Source of the DNA: Oasisia sp. SBJ-2009
Taxonomy: Eukaryota; Annelida; Polychaeta; Sabellida; Siboglinidae
DNA length: 64,000 nucleotides
Assembly: GCA_964017155.1 (NCBI GenBank)
Contig: OZ024854.1
Location: 47,773,923 to 47,837,922, forward strand
Reading direction: 5' to 3'
This document shows positions 54,402 to 64,000 of this stretch, piece after piece. Under the pieces are notes generated by a model that did no database searches, had not been told where the DNA came from, and saw only the letters and a list, made by a program, of their open reading frames with translations. The stretch's first letter is position 1; the number at the start of each line of letters is the position of its first letter. The position numbers and the translations under genes were made by a program.

Positions 54402-55252
54402 TTGCCTTGCCTTGCCTTGCCTATCCCGTAGTCTCAGTGGACCGTTGGGGCACCACAGATGACTTGGCAACCAGCTCCCTCCACTCCTCTCGTCTCTCCG
54501 CTTTCCTCATGGCGGCGCCCAGTGTCAAGCCCGTCCATTCCGGGATGTTGTCTTCCCATCTCTTTCTCTGCCTGCCTCGTCTTCTCCCTCCTTGGACTGT
54601 ACCTTGCATGACCGTCTTGGCAAGCCCTGTTGATCTTGTTATGTGGCCGTACCATCTCAGTTTTCGTTGTTTGACTGTGGTCAGGAGGTCTTCGTGCGGT
54701 CCAATGGCTTGCCGAGTTCTGTTTCGGACCTCTTCGTTGGTGATGTGTTCTCTGTACGTGATGCCGAGGAGTTTTCTGAGGCATCTCATCTCCATGGCCT
54801 GTATCCTTTTCTCGGTTTCTGCTGTTAATGTCCAAGACTCACAGGCGTACAGGAATATGGACATGACTAGGGAGCGCATCAGTCTGATCTTTGAGCTGAG
54901 CGCTATATTCCTGTCATTCCAAATGGTCTTGAGTTTGGCGAGTGCTGCTGTGGCCTGGGCGATCCTGGCGAGAATTTCAGGTTTATATCCTTCATCTGTA
55001 ATGATTGCTCCCAGATATTTGAATCGGTTGACGCAATCTAGTTTCTCCCCGTTGACCCTGATGTCAGTGCTGAAGCCATTGGTGTTGTTGGTCATCAGTT
55101 TGGTCTTTTCTGCATTGATCTGCATGCCGAAGGCTGTAGAAGTCTTATCGATGCGCTCCACCAAGTCAGCTAGCTCGTCTTCCCTTCCTGCCAGGCCGTC
55201 TATGTCGTCGGCAAAACGCAAGTTTGTGATATTTATCATGTGGTGTATCTAG
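54402..55252 (-). pseudogene. RTE-type non-LTR retrotransposon, RT 3' part
   Basis: The minus frame 55239-54421 (272 codons) holds the RT catalytic FADD in NLRFADDIDGLAG, then the thumb and C-terminus: FKYLGAIIT, LMRSLVMSIFLYACESWTL, KRIQAMEMRCLRKLLGI, RKLRWYGHI and RRRGRQRKRWEDNI. The last codons (STETTG) end 20 bases before the (GGCAA)n tail at 54421-54402. This is the layout of RTE-like elements. The RT fingers and endonuclease are missing. The frame as far as it goes is intact, so the insertion is relatively young. It lies within the contactin-like gene, antisense to it. Confidence 0.85.
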
Positions 55253-55660
55253 GGCAGATGTCGCATGGCGGAGCCCATCCCTCTCCATGCCTGACCACAG
55301 CCGATGTCCTCCATCTAGGTGGCTCGCCTTGGTCGCGAACACGAGGTCGTTGTAGTTCGTCTGGGAACTCTTCCGCCCTGGCCGGTGATCTGCGTCAAGG
55401 AGGTCATTCGCCCAGTGGTGTCGTGTTAACAACACCCCCTCACATGGTTTGGTCCGCCAGCTGAAGCGGTTTGCCGGGGCATGGCGCTTGGAGCCACATG
55501 TGAGAGATTTAGAGGATGGATGGAGACCAAATGATGCCTGTCCACCCAAAGGTGCAGCATGCCAGACATCAAAGGTAGTACCCCTAACCAGAGCCCCCTA
55601 TACCCCAATACTACGTGTTGATAACATTTAATTGCTAGGGTATTATTATTTGTATTACAA
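55253..55660 (-). other. Probable upstream part of the RTE or a second repeat
   Basis: A minus-strand open frame (55549-55166) overlaps the RT frame out of phase and shows no RT motif before FADD. It may be a frameshifted upstream part of the RTE or an older repeat into which the RTE inserted. Confidence 0.35.
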
Positions 55661-55900
55661 CAGTGTGGTTGATTCTAAACGCCCTATAATAGAATCATAA
55701 ACGGGCTTTCAGAAACAGTTGTATCTGCCTCCCGGTGGACACTTTTAAATCAAGACTGACAAACACGTACATTCAATGTACAGCGGTAGTGCTTCCAAAC
55801 ACGATATAGCCCCACGATGGCTCGTCGACAGGCAGTGTCACCATACCTGTCGCTTGTGAGTCACCAGTGTCATATGTGACCCCATTGTGGGTCACGTCTC
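55661..55900 (+). pseudogene. LINE ORF2 C-terminal relic
   Basis: The plus strand reads INGLSETVVSA in one frame and VDTFKSRLTN in another, with a break between them. Together they resemble the common W-N-x-L-P...V...T/F-K-x-x-L-D C-terminus of non-LTR retrotransposon ORF2. Short and frameshifted, so class is uncertain. Confidence 0.4.
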
Positions 55901-56387
55901 GTGTCAGTCAGAAGGGTGGCTAAGCAGGGGTGTTTTATTTTTGTATCCAAGAGGTCATGTGATTATGAGTTATTCTTGCAATCCTCTCCTGCCTGAAAAT
56001 CTGATGCATAAAATACTTTAGTGTATAAAACACTTCCTCTGACTAACTCTGAATGTAACTGTACATTCCAGAGTTACTTATCATCAGTCGTATTTCATTT
56101 ATATACTTTAAGTACTTATAATGTGTAATTGCTAACTTTACCCTCACATCTTTTGTTTTCACATTCCACAGGTATCTGTTATCAATTCTATTTCTTTCAA
56201 ATATTTAAGTGTTTTAATTTAATGTGTAATTATTAACTGTACTCTTATTATCTTCACACTCTTGAACCCTGAAATGGATTCAGATTGATATTTTGAAGAA
56301 GAAAAAATGCCTAACACTAAACATAATGCTAAGCTACCTATAGTAGAGGTGCGCCTAGCATAACAGTCAGATGATGCGTTCTTTCAG
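55901..56387. other. Intron
   Basis: AT-rich, nothing recognised. Confidence 0.45.
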
Positions 56388-56672
56388 CGGCGCCATTCTC
56401 CGTGATCCCGCTGACTGACCAGATCATTGACCGCGGCACTGACCTCAAGTGGCGGTGCATTTGGGGTGGCACCACCCCCAAGGTGACGTGGCACCGGAAT
56501 GGGGCGGAGTTAACCCCGGACACCCTGCCCGTCGAGGATGTGGCGCGGTTCACCATCGAACGGACGGAGCTTGTGATCACGAAGGTGAAGGAGAGCGACA
56601 GTGGCATGTACCAGTGCGGCGCCTTCAACACGTACGGCTCATAGTTCAGTTCCGCTCAACTCAAGGTTCTAT
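56388..56672 (+). pseudogene. Ig4 exon with in-frame stop
   Basis: 285 bp between ctttcag and gtgagt, phase 1 to phase 1, one whole Ig domain. It encodes DQIIDRGTDLKWRC (first Cys), VTWHRNGAEL, then VKESDSGMYQCGAFNTYGS, then a TAG at 56642-56644, then FSSAQLKVL in the same frame. A TCG-to-TAG change is the simplest explanation, as contactin Ig4 normally reads through SSAQL here. Everything after the stop is still well conserved, so the lesion is recent or an error. Confidence 0.85.
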
Positions 56673-57211
56673 GTGAGTCAACACTTGTGATCAATGTGTC
56701 AGTATGCTAATTGTGAGGCACGGTGAGGCTGTCTTCTTCGGGGGATGAGGTCTCGGCACCTGTCTTTATGTTCACTCGCTGTCTTGGAGCAGTTGTGTCA
56801 ACTCCACCTGGTGGGGAGGTCGAAACAACACATAAGATGTGAGAGGGGTTTAAAATGGCAGCTCTGTGGAACATAGTGTATTTTATTGTTTTCAAGGCTG
56901 TGTTGTGCATGATAGTTATAATTTGCCTTTTAGTGAAGTCGACAGATGACAGAGTTGAAACGGGCAGTATTTGTTTGGTATGTGTTTTATCACATGCTTA
57001 GAGTATTTGCACATAATTACTCACATGGTGGCATAGTGCGTAAGATAGTACATTAAACATAAATGAATTTTAGTTGCTAGCATAACACAATTTTTCCATA
57101 CAAGCACACTACTTCATACATTTGTTTCTAATGTATTTATTGTACAGATGAAGGTGCAATTTACACTAGAGCCCGCTGCATCAGTAGTGTAAGACTGAGT
57201 GTGACTTTCAG
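56673..57211. other. Intron
   Basis: Nothing recognised. Confidence 0.5.
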
Positions 57212-57501
57212 CCTTCAAGCCATCCTTCTCGAAGTACCCGCTACAGCCCAACATGTACGCGACGAAGGGAGGTAACACGACCATCATCTGCCAGCCCGAG
57301 GCGGCCCCGAGGGCGATCAACGTATGGCAGAAGGATGGTGTCAACCTGAACCCCGTTACGGAGCCCACCGCCAGGGTACGCCTCATGCCCAATGGCAACC
57401 TGCGCATCAATGGGTGAGAGAGGGGGACGCGGGCAAGTACACGTGTGTCGCCAGCAACTCCCAGGGCGAGGCGAGGAGCCAAGGACTTCTCACAGTGCTT
57501 G
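57212..57501 (+). pseudogene. Ig5 exon with one-base frameshift
   Basis: 290 bp between tttcag and gtacgt. It encodes FKPSFSKYPLQPNMYATKGG, TIICQ (first Cys), VWQKDGVNLNP, LMPNGNLRIN, then meets TGA at 57415-57417. Shifting one base gives VREGDAGKYTCVASNSQGEA and a normal end at TVL. The exon is one base short of the expected 291 (phase 1 to phase 1), so a single G deletion in the ggg run at 57412-57414 explains it. Confidence 0.85.
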
Positions 57502-57721
57502 GTACGTCACGTGTCATTCTTGTCTCTGTGAGACAGGGTCGTATTGCAAGTTTTGTCTTGTCTTCTCTGTGTCTCTTTGTCTTCTGTCCATTCTCTGCTG
57601 TCTGCCTGTCAGTGATAGCTCTCTTATAACATGTTTCTTATAACTTAGTTTTGATCCTTCTCCTGTTATTTTATACCTCTGCCGATGCATTACACTTCGA
57701 GCCACATTTTAAATATTTTCT
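57502..57721. other. Intron
   Basis: Pyrimidine-rich, nothing recognised. Confidence 0.5.
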
Positions 57722-57892
57722 CTCTGCCATTCCTCTCTCCTTCTTGCCATTCCTCTGTCTTTCTTGCCATTCCTCTCTCCTTCTTGCCATTCCTCTCTCC
57801 TTCTTGCCATTCCTCTCTCCTTCTTGCCATTCCTCTCTACTTCTTGCCATTCCTCTCTCCTTCTTGCCATTCCTCTCTCCTTCTTGCCATTC
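57722..57892. repeat. 20-bp pyrimidine-rich minisatellite
   Basis: About 8.5 copies of ttcttgccattcctctctcc. It has the composition of a polypyrimidine tract and leads directly into the Ig6 fragment. Confidence 0.95.
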
Positions 57893-57897
57893 CCCTC

Positions 57898-57962
57898 GAC
57901 CATCATCCAGTACCCACAAGACACAACGGTGCATATGAACCACACGGTCTTCCTGTTGAATT
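57898..57962 (+). pseudogene. Ig6 start, fragment
   Basis: The frame reads TIIQYPQDTTVHMNHTVFLL followed by Asn and a TGA at 57961-57963. Contactin Ig6 opens with the same pattern (Q-x-P-x-D-x-x-V-x-x-x-x-x-V-x-L-x-C), so the domain stops just before its first Cys. No further Ig6 or FN3 sequence was found to the right. Confidence 0.6.
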
Positions 57963-58812
57963 GACCTCTAGTACACTGACAGGCAACACCGTATACAGGA
58001 AATCCGCGGCGTGTAGATTTTAAACTGGCATTCTGTTAAACAGTCAACAAGTTGTTACTACGTTTACCTGATTGGCTTAAAGTGCATGGAAATAACAGTA
58101 GCATCACAAAACCTGTCCTGGTTACGTCATATCTGTTCAGAAAGAATATAATGATATCATATTAAAAATATTCTACACATGTTATCGTTTATAACGTGTG
58201 CCAGATAGGCAAACATGCCAACCTATAGTAGGAGGAAAGATACTTGAATTCTGCCTATCCTGTAACCGTGCGTGATCGTTTGAGGACTTCTGGTAGCAAT
58301 CTCACATAATATGTTCCCAAAAATGTATACCATGGTAAATTTTACATGATAATAATATATAATGAAAAAACTCCCAAGGAATATGCGCGGCAACGGTCGG
58401 CAATCTAGCACAATTTACGAAACAAACAATTTTTTTCTACATAATTAGTTTTACACAACGAAAATTAGATTTTAGCTTAGATTATTATATATACATATAA
58501 TATATATATATATATATTATATATATATATATATAATTATTATTAATCTTACTTATGTTTATTACTAACACTGCAAGCTGGTATTAGAGCTTTATTTCTA
58601 ATTTTATATGACATAATGTATACATAGCATATTGTACACGGTTTTTATCACAGCGTATCGCTACTTTATATTAGTATTACTATCAATATTATTTAATAAG
58701 TATACGCAGATTTATCATTACAAGGTACAGCTATTTACACGTATGTACACACCCGTGAACAGGACGGCCGTCCCGGATGTGATGTTGTTAAAATAAAGTT
58801 TTATTATTATTT

Positions 58813-58850
<38 letters not shown>

Positions 58851-58856
58851 AAGTAA

Positions 58857-58894
<38 letters not shown>

Positions 58895-58914
58895 CACTCA
58901 CATATATTTATATT

Positions 58915-58992
<78 letters not shown>

Positions 58993-59270
58993 TATATATA
59001 TATATATACAAGTAACTAAGATATAATATATCTTAGATATTAATCATTAGTTCGTCATATGATGATATTGTTTCTAAAATATTAGACAAGTGTGTAAATA
59101 TATAGTTAAGGTAAATTAAAAAGTAACACGTAATTATTATAATATTATAATAAAAAGTAATAATACAGAAATAAAATAAATGAATAATAAATTAGTGATA
59201 GAATAAACATTATAATGACAGTTCAAAAAATATATGATCGGAAGAGTGTCACACAATCAGTTTCTATTAG
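57963..59270. other. AT-rich stretch with several (AT)n tracts
   Basis: (AT)n tracts at about 58488-58537 and 58818-59008 are broken by tatattc and ccaagtaacc spacers. No gene recognised. Confidence 0.5.
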
Positions 59271-59420
59271 TATTGCTACTACTACCACTACCACTACCAC
59301 TACCACTACCACTACCACTACCACTACCACTACCACTACCACTACCACTACCACTACCACTACCACTACCACTACCACTACCACTACCACTACCACTACC
59401 ACTACCACTACTACTACTAC
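59271..59420. repeat. (CTACCA)n hexanucleotide array
   Basis: About 22 units plus (CTA)n ends; reverse-complement motif of the 23.5-kb array. Confidence 0.97.
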
Positions 59421-59817
59421 ATAAAACCCACAATCGGTACAAATGGGTCAACGCTTCATGAAGTGATTTAACAGTTTGCATGGTTACATATGTTTATTGG
59501 TATCTGTCTTATGTGAATTCACCAGCGTGAACGAAATAACGGCTACTTATATCTATGGCCGATGACAACGACTTCTGACAGGGTTGTTAGATGATTACCG
59601 TTATGACTTGCACACTGTGTGCGGTCAATCACGTCGGAACTATTGCCAACACTCAGGGTGAATGCATTGGGTTGTTTGTCCGCTGAAATGACACATAGGG
59701 TGTACACCCACCGTAAACAATTTTGGTAGCACACAGTATAAAATATGACATCATCTTTGTAGATACGACACAGCTGCAGTCAACTTGTGGTGATGCTTTT
59801 CGTTCTGCCTTCGGGAT
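59421..59817. other. Non-coding stretch
   Basis: Nothing recognised. Confidence 0.4.
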
Positions 59818-59916
59818 TGGTACACATTGGTTGGGACGGCAGTTGGAGCACTGCTACTTGGCGTCGTGATAGCGGCATTCGTCCTCCTTGGTATTGCGAG
59901 GTCGGTGGTGGTTTAG
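59818..59916 (+). CDS. Possible membrane-segment exon
   Basis: Short frame WYTLVGTAVGALLLGVVIAA continuing FVLLGIARSVVV and a stop. It has a 20-22-residue hydrophobic stretch ended by Arg, as in a single-pass membrane segment. No good acceptor is present in frame (a TGA lies just upstream), so it may be chance or decayed. Confidence 0.25.
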   Translation, partial: WYTLVGTAVGALLLGVVIAAFVLLGIARSVVV

Positions 59917-60809
59917 TATAGGCCAGCTGTTCCACATATTGCTGTTCCATAAACGATCTGTTAAATACAATGTTCACCACAACATATTTACATGGGATAA
60001 ATATTACTAATTGGGAAAGGTGTATGCATTCCGTGCTGTGTTACAAATTGCTTATGTTATAATAATGATGTCCAATTAACTCGGTTAACTTTAGTCTATT
60101 GATGGTTATGTTTCAGGATACGTCAATGCAAAGGTAGTCCATATTATATGTGTGTATAATATATATCTTATATATACATTTTGCAATATGGCTGCTGCCT
60201 CGTCCCTGTATTTTTGTGTGGTCTAGTTAGCGATGTAACATCACACAGTATTGAACTTGCTTTGTCAAAAAATTTATTAAATGCATTCAGTTATATTTGT
60301 ACGCTAATGACTGGCTGGTTTATATATCAGAATATGTTTTTCATTATAGTTTCTAATAATATTATGCTACAAATACGAACTGAGGTTTTGAGTCGACGAC
60401 TATAAACTGTGTTCTAAAACAACATAACCGGATAATTTAATTGAGCGTTATCTGCAATCACAACGTCGATGAAAATTCTAATGGAAATTAACGTTTGCAT
60501 GTTATTGTAATATAAACTTATAGAACTATATCATGCTGTTTCAGAATATTGCACTTAAAACATTATGATATTAAGAGACATGGCGACACATTAAACTAAA
60601 TTACGTATAATTTCATTGAATTCACAATCCAGAAAGGAGAACTAGTAAAACCCAAAGTAATTACATGACCACGGATAGTATTGTGTATTAATCCCTGCTT
60701 GCATAGACACGAATCAAACGGACATATATTGTAGTACGATTACACAAATAAACACATCGTTGGTAACACAATTATGTTACGATTCAACATTTGTGAACTT
60801 GTTTTGCAG
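59917..60809. other. AT-rich stretch
   Basis: Nothing recognised. Confidence 0.4.
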
Positions 60810-60860
60810 AAGCCTTCGAAGATGCGCAGGAATAAGTCACCCCTCCACAACGACTGGAAG
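60810..60860 (+). CDS. Possible small cytoplasmic-tail exon
   Basis: 51 bp with a strong acceptor (gttttgcag) and donor (gtaaac), phase 0 to 0, encoding KPSKMRRNKSPLHNDWK. The basic composition is like a juxtamembrane tail. No family recognised; if real it may belong with the membrane segment at 59818. Confidence 0.3.
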
Positions 60861-61094
60861 GTAAACGTGTTTACTCGGCTATGAATAGAAAATGTACTGA
60901 TAGGAATGGATGAGTCAGACTCATTGTTAGAACAGATGGAGGCCAACGGAGACAACATACTTGATTAATAGATGACCAGTGACATTTTATATTGTGGGAA
61001 AGTAAAATATTATATACTGAAAACGTAAGTGTTCATGTAAAACGGAGAGTACTATTACTCTGCAAAATGAATTTCCCGGTTCGGGACAATAAAG
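60861..61094. other. Non-coding stretch
   Basis: Nothing recognised. Confidence 0.4.
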
Positions 61095-61200
61095 TTTTAT
61101 TGTATTGTATTGTATTGTATTGTATTGTATTGTATTGTATTGTATTGTATTGTATTGTATTGTATTGTATTGTATTGTATTGTATTGTATTGTATTGTAT
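61095..61200. repeat. (TGTAT)n pentanucleotide array
   Basis: About 21 units. The preceding gggacaataaagttttat has an AATAAA on the plus strand, so the array may be the tail of a retroposed sequence. Confidence 0.95.
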
Positions 61201-62324
61201 CTAACACGAGAATGAAACCAATTGACCTGCTAAGCAGGTACAATTGCTTCTAAGATATATTTTAATACAATTTCTGAGGATGGCCGCTGATCCGGATAAT
61301 CGAATACATCCGTAAATGCGTACGTACAACATTCGAACGTGTGGCACGAGAAAACGTTTAGTGTCTTTCCGTTTAACTTGATAAAATACTTTGTTTTGAA
61401 AGGTTACGAATACATTAAATGGAATATCGAAAACAATATGTAGACCTACTCAAACTAAAGGAACATGCATCCCTAACGTTCAAAGGCCCCTAGAATCCCC
61501 CCAATATACCACATGCCATTCAACATAGTATGTTGTCACATAACTATTTTTGTATTTAATTTTGTATAAATGTTATGCACCTTAAAACCATCTTCAAAAC
61601 GTAAAATTTGATTGACTTTGGGCGCTGCCATTGTTACCCAATTCACTTGGAATTCACGAGGAGTAATGCAGTAGAATGCGTGATTATGACATAGACTGTC
61701 CACTACTCTCAGCAATGCAGGCCGTACTTTATTAATAATAGTAGCGCATCGACGTGGTATAAGTTGCTTATGTAAATCTACCATTAGCAAAACTTTACTT
61801 TGTAACCTATTATGTGTATATGTATATAATGTTTATGGGGAGACGTTTAGCTGTTGTAGGTGGTCCTTTAATATGTTAGGTCAGAAAGTAAAATATTGCC
61901 GTCCAGATTCGGCCTGTGTGCATTTCGCGCTTCAGTGGGTGGTGTTTGTTTTCTTTTCACCGCCCGGGGCGCTGGTGGTAGTGGACGTGTGACGTCACAC
62001 CGCCCCAGGTGAAATGCCTAAAATATCAGCCTCCATAAAGGCTAAGTAATTCTCCTTAAACACTTACTAAATGATCTAAGAATTAAATACAAATTAGTAG
62101 ACATTGCTTAATGGATTGAGCAATTGTTGCATTTAGGGTTGTATGTTCCTTTAAAGAAGAGTATATATTTTACACGTTCAGTCACATGTGTCAAGGTTTG
62201 CTAGCACAACGCTGTGCTTGCTATATTTGCGCCCTGCTAATACCGGGCTTATATATTTACTGCCAAGGCGGTATTGTGCTCCATTTATATATACTTATTT
62301 TATATTTCCCCGTGTATGTTCTAG
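61201..62324. other. Non-coding stretch
   Basis: No gene recognised. A GC-richer patch (61960-62010) contains ccgcccggggcg. Confidence 0.4.
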
Positions 62325-62380
62325 GTGTTGCAGGTGACTACTACAACATACCGAGAGACGGACCGGCCGGACGGACATAA
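62325..62380 (+). CDS. Possible terminal exon
   Basis: After a ttctag acceptor one frame reads VAGDYYNIPRDGPAGRT and stops. Short, unrecognised; the Tyr-rich GDYYNIP segment is tail-like. It is the third weak piece of a possible membrane protein gene on the plus strand (59.8-62.4 kb). Confidence 0.2.
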
Positions 62381-62814
62381 GATCTATGACATCATACTAA
62401 CCTACATTTATTGTAGCTTCCTGACTTATTAACAAGACTAAATGCAATGCACTTGAAATTAAGTCTTGAATACACAATGTATATCAGCTGTGGTATGTAA
62501 AATGCATTTGCATCTGAATTCATACCTAAGGATTTGACATCGCATATGTATTTGCTAAAGCGAATGCAAAATATTTGAAGTGGCATTTGAATGCGATCGC
62601 AGAAAGTGGTTTAATTATGCATACATGCTTTTGAATAATTTAACAAATGTAATTTGTTATGTCCACAACAAATACTTTGACATGCATTTGTTATAAGTTA
62701 CAATACAACAACATGATATGTCACATTTAATTCCATGTTTATCTTCCTAGAAAACTGAACCAATTACGAGTGCAGTGTTGTCTTGGTGGTGATACACGTA
62801 CGATAGACTGGTAA
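62381..62814. other. AT-rich stretch
   Basis: Nothing recognised. Confidence 0.4.
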
Positions 62815-62849
62815 CAGTGCCTCGTACGAGTCTGTCGTACGAGGCACTG
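62815..62849. other. Perfect 15-bp-arm hairpin
   Basis: cagtgcctcgtacga and tcgtacgaggcactg flank a five-base loop (gtctg). The arms are themselves near-palindromic around cgtacg. Confidence 0.85.
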
Positions 62850-62913
62850 GTACGAATGCATGACACACGTAGTCGTAACGTAACAAACGGGTCTGTTTAT
62901 GGAAATGACGGAC

Positions 62914-62918
<5 letters not shown>

Positions 62919-62976
<58 letters not shown>

Positions 62977-63042
62977 GCAGCAGCACCAGCAGCAGCAGCA
63001 GCAGCAACAACAACAACAGCAGCAACAGCAGCAGCAGCAGCA
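62919..63042. repeat. (AGC)n array with AAC interruptions
   Basis: CAG/AGC trinucleotides for about 124 bp, interrupted by aac and acc. It gives Ser, Ala and Leu homopolymer frames that are not genes. Confidence 0.95.
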
Positions 63043-63240
63043 GTGATAAAGAATATGCCATTGTATTGTGTGCAATGGCTGTATTGCAGCAAAGATAGTG
63101 GGTTCGCTTATGAATTGCGCGACGCCAGCAGTTCATGTTCTGATGAAGGAACTCAGTCTCAGACAAAGTCAACTCAAAGTGGAAGACCCCTGACTAGCCC
63201 AGGCCAGCCCACGGCATTAGTACACTTTGTCTTTGTCTAG

Positions 63241-63370
63241 ATGGACACACAACAGTTTCAGTATCTTTTAGACGCTGTTTCGCCAACAATCGGCTACAAG
63301 GACACAGCGATGCGCGACACAATACCACATGTTAAGCACCTTGCTGTAACTCTTCAATTTCTAGCAACAG
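63241..63370 (+). pseudogene. PIF/Harbinger transposase-like exon
   Basis: The frame from the ATG at 63241 reads MDTQQFQYLLDAVSP, an internal KDTAMRDTIP, then HLAVTLQFLATG. This matches the N-terminal helical part of PIF/Harbinger transposase-like (HARBI1-type) proteins, where M-x-x-x-x-F-x-x-L-L and L-A-V-T-L-x-F-L-A-T-G are conserved. Similarity stops at a possible donor (aacag|gtgtat). The DDE catalytic region is not seen in the rest of the window. It is either a first exon whose partner lies beyond the right edge or a fragment. Confidence 0.65.
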
Positions 63371-63819
63371 GTGTATTACTATATAAATATGTGCACATCA
63401 TGCTGACGATTGACATTTCAATGGTTTTAGTGCTTCAGTTTAAATGCTTGGCTTGGCTTCAGCTATTACTGTTTATGCCTGTATGTATTGACACGTAGTC
63501 TGGTCCCGGTGGACAAGCGAATATTGGTGCTCATTGCTAAACTTCAGACATAGCAGAGTTTTGTTGTCATATATTACCTACCTACTAATGCATGATATAC
63601 AGGAACTTTCCTGGACCGAGGTTAGAACATATACTTATTATTCATAATAGAGGCCCTCGTTCTTGGTAACAATCAAACCTAAAGTTAACAAACAACCTGA
63701 TCATGGAGCATTTTGTCAAAACTCTGTTTTTGATGATAAGAATAAAATAATCTGAATAATGTTGTGTCAATGTTGTTCATACGCATGCAATCATTATAGG
63801 TTAACGCTAAAGGTAAGTT
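63371..63819. other. Non-coding stretch
   Basis: Nothing recognised. Confidence 0.4.
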
Positions 63820-63960
63820 CTTATATAGCGCAATATCCAATCCCCATGATTGCTCAAAGCACTACAGTTTACTTTCCTGGAAGACCTGTTCAATCAGACA
63901 CCATCTCAACTTCTCTGGGAAGCATCCAGCCATATACTACAATTAATGCGCGAAGGCTGC
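63820..63960 (+). mobile_element. Dispersed-repeat-like segment
   Basis: The combination tatatagcgcaatatccaat, gattgctcaaagcactac and ccatctcaacttctctggga resembles a repeat widely scattered in marine invertebrate genomes. No coding capacity; class uncertain. Confidence 0.3.
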
Positions 63961-64000
63961 TCGTACACATACCCACCACTTGTTTTCTAAGGCTGTTAAG

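Noticed and set aside
54407..55252. 281-codon plus-strand ORF opposite the RTE
   Set aside because: Antisense shadow of a clear RT frame with the FADD motif.
57415..57420. Genuine splice donor at gggtgagag in Ig5
   Set aside because: It looks like a donor, but the frame resumes one base later with the expected Ig5 closing motif and the exon ends at a normal gtacgt, so a one-base deletion explains it better.

Overview
The window is metazoan nuclear DNA, most likely from a lophotrochozoan and probably a mollusc. Coding DNA is sparse, genes are split into short exons with GT/AG introns, simple-sequence arrays are very abundant, and mobile-element relics lie on both strands. The best-recognised gene has the protostome contactin layout: signal peptide, C-type lectin domain, then Ig domains. 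Species cannot be named from the sequence alone. No rRNA gene, canonical tRNA gene, CRISPR array or bacterial-type operon was seen.

Layout. 1-3.96 kb (minus): a YR-type mobile element. It has an SGNH-hydrolase ORF with its own TATA box and poly(A) signal, then eight 62-bp repeats, then a tyrosine-recombinase ORF that runs off the left edge. No reverse transcriptase lies between the two ORFs. 4-10.5 kb: non-coding DNA with AT and GT arrays and a 41-bp minisatellite. 10.5-12.3 kb (minus): an intact single-exon gene for a secreted or surface leucine-rich-repeat protein. 13.3-33 kb: no convincing host gene. This part holds minisatellites, microsatellites, a tRNA-like SINE, an unclassified dispersed repeat, a LINE 3' end, and foldback elements that carry telomere-like TTAGGG units. 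34.9-35.2 kb: a hAT-like MITE with a target-site duplication. 37.5 kb: an orphan open exon of unknown function.

35.4-58 kb (plus): a contactin-like gene. Two signal-peptide exons are each followed by a version of the first lectin exon, which suggests alternative first exons or a partial tandem duplication. Next come three more lectin exons and exons for Ig1 to Ig5, then a fragment of Ig6. The frame is damaged: Ig4 has an in-frame stop, Ig5 has a one-base frameshift, Ig2 lacks a conserved cysteine, the second half of Ig3 is missing where an RTE-type retrotransposon sits, and nothing after the Ig6 fragment is recognisable. It reads as a decaying contactin paralogue, although assembly errors could mimic some of the lesions. 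Its introns hold a solo LTR, a 57-bp minisatellite, a foldback made from the gene's own intron-exon border, and dispersed repeats.

58-64 kb: AT-rich DNA with more microsatellites, three weak exon candidates (a membrane segment and two tail-like pieces), a perfect hairpin, and a PIF/Harbinger transposase exon at 63.24 kb.

The most noteworthy items are the YR plus SGNH element, the duplicated lectin first exons with their foldback, and the pair of TTAGGG-bearing foldback elements. All assignments come from reading the sequence; no database search was run.
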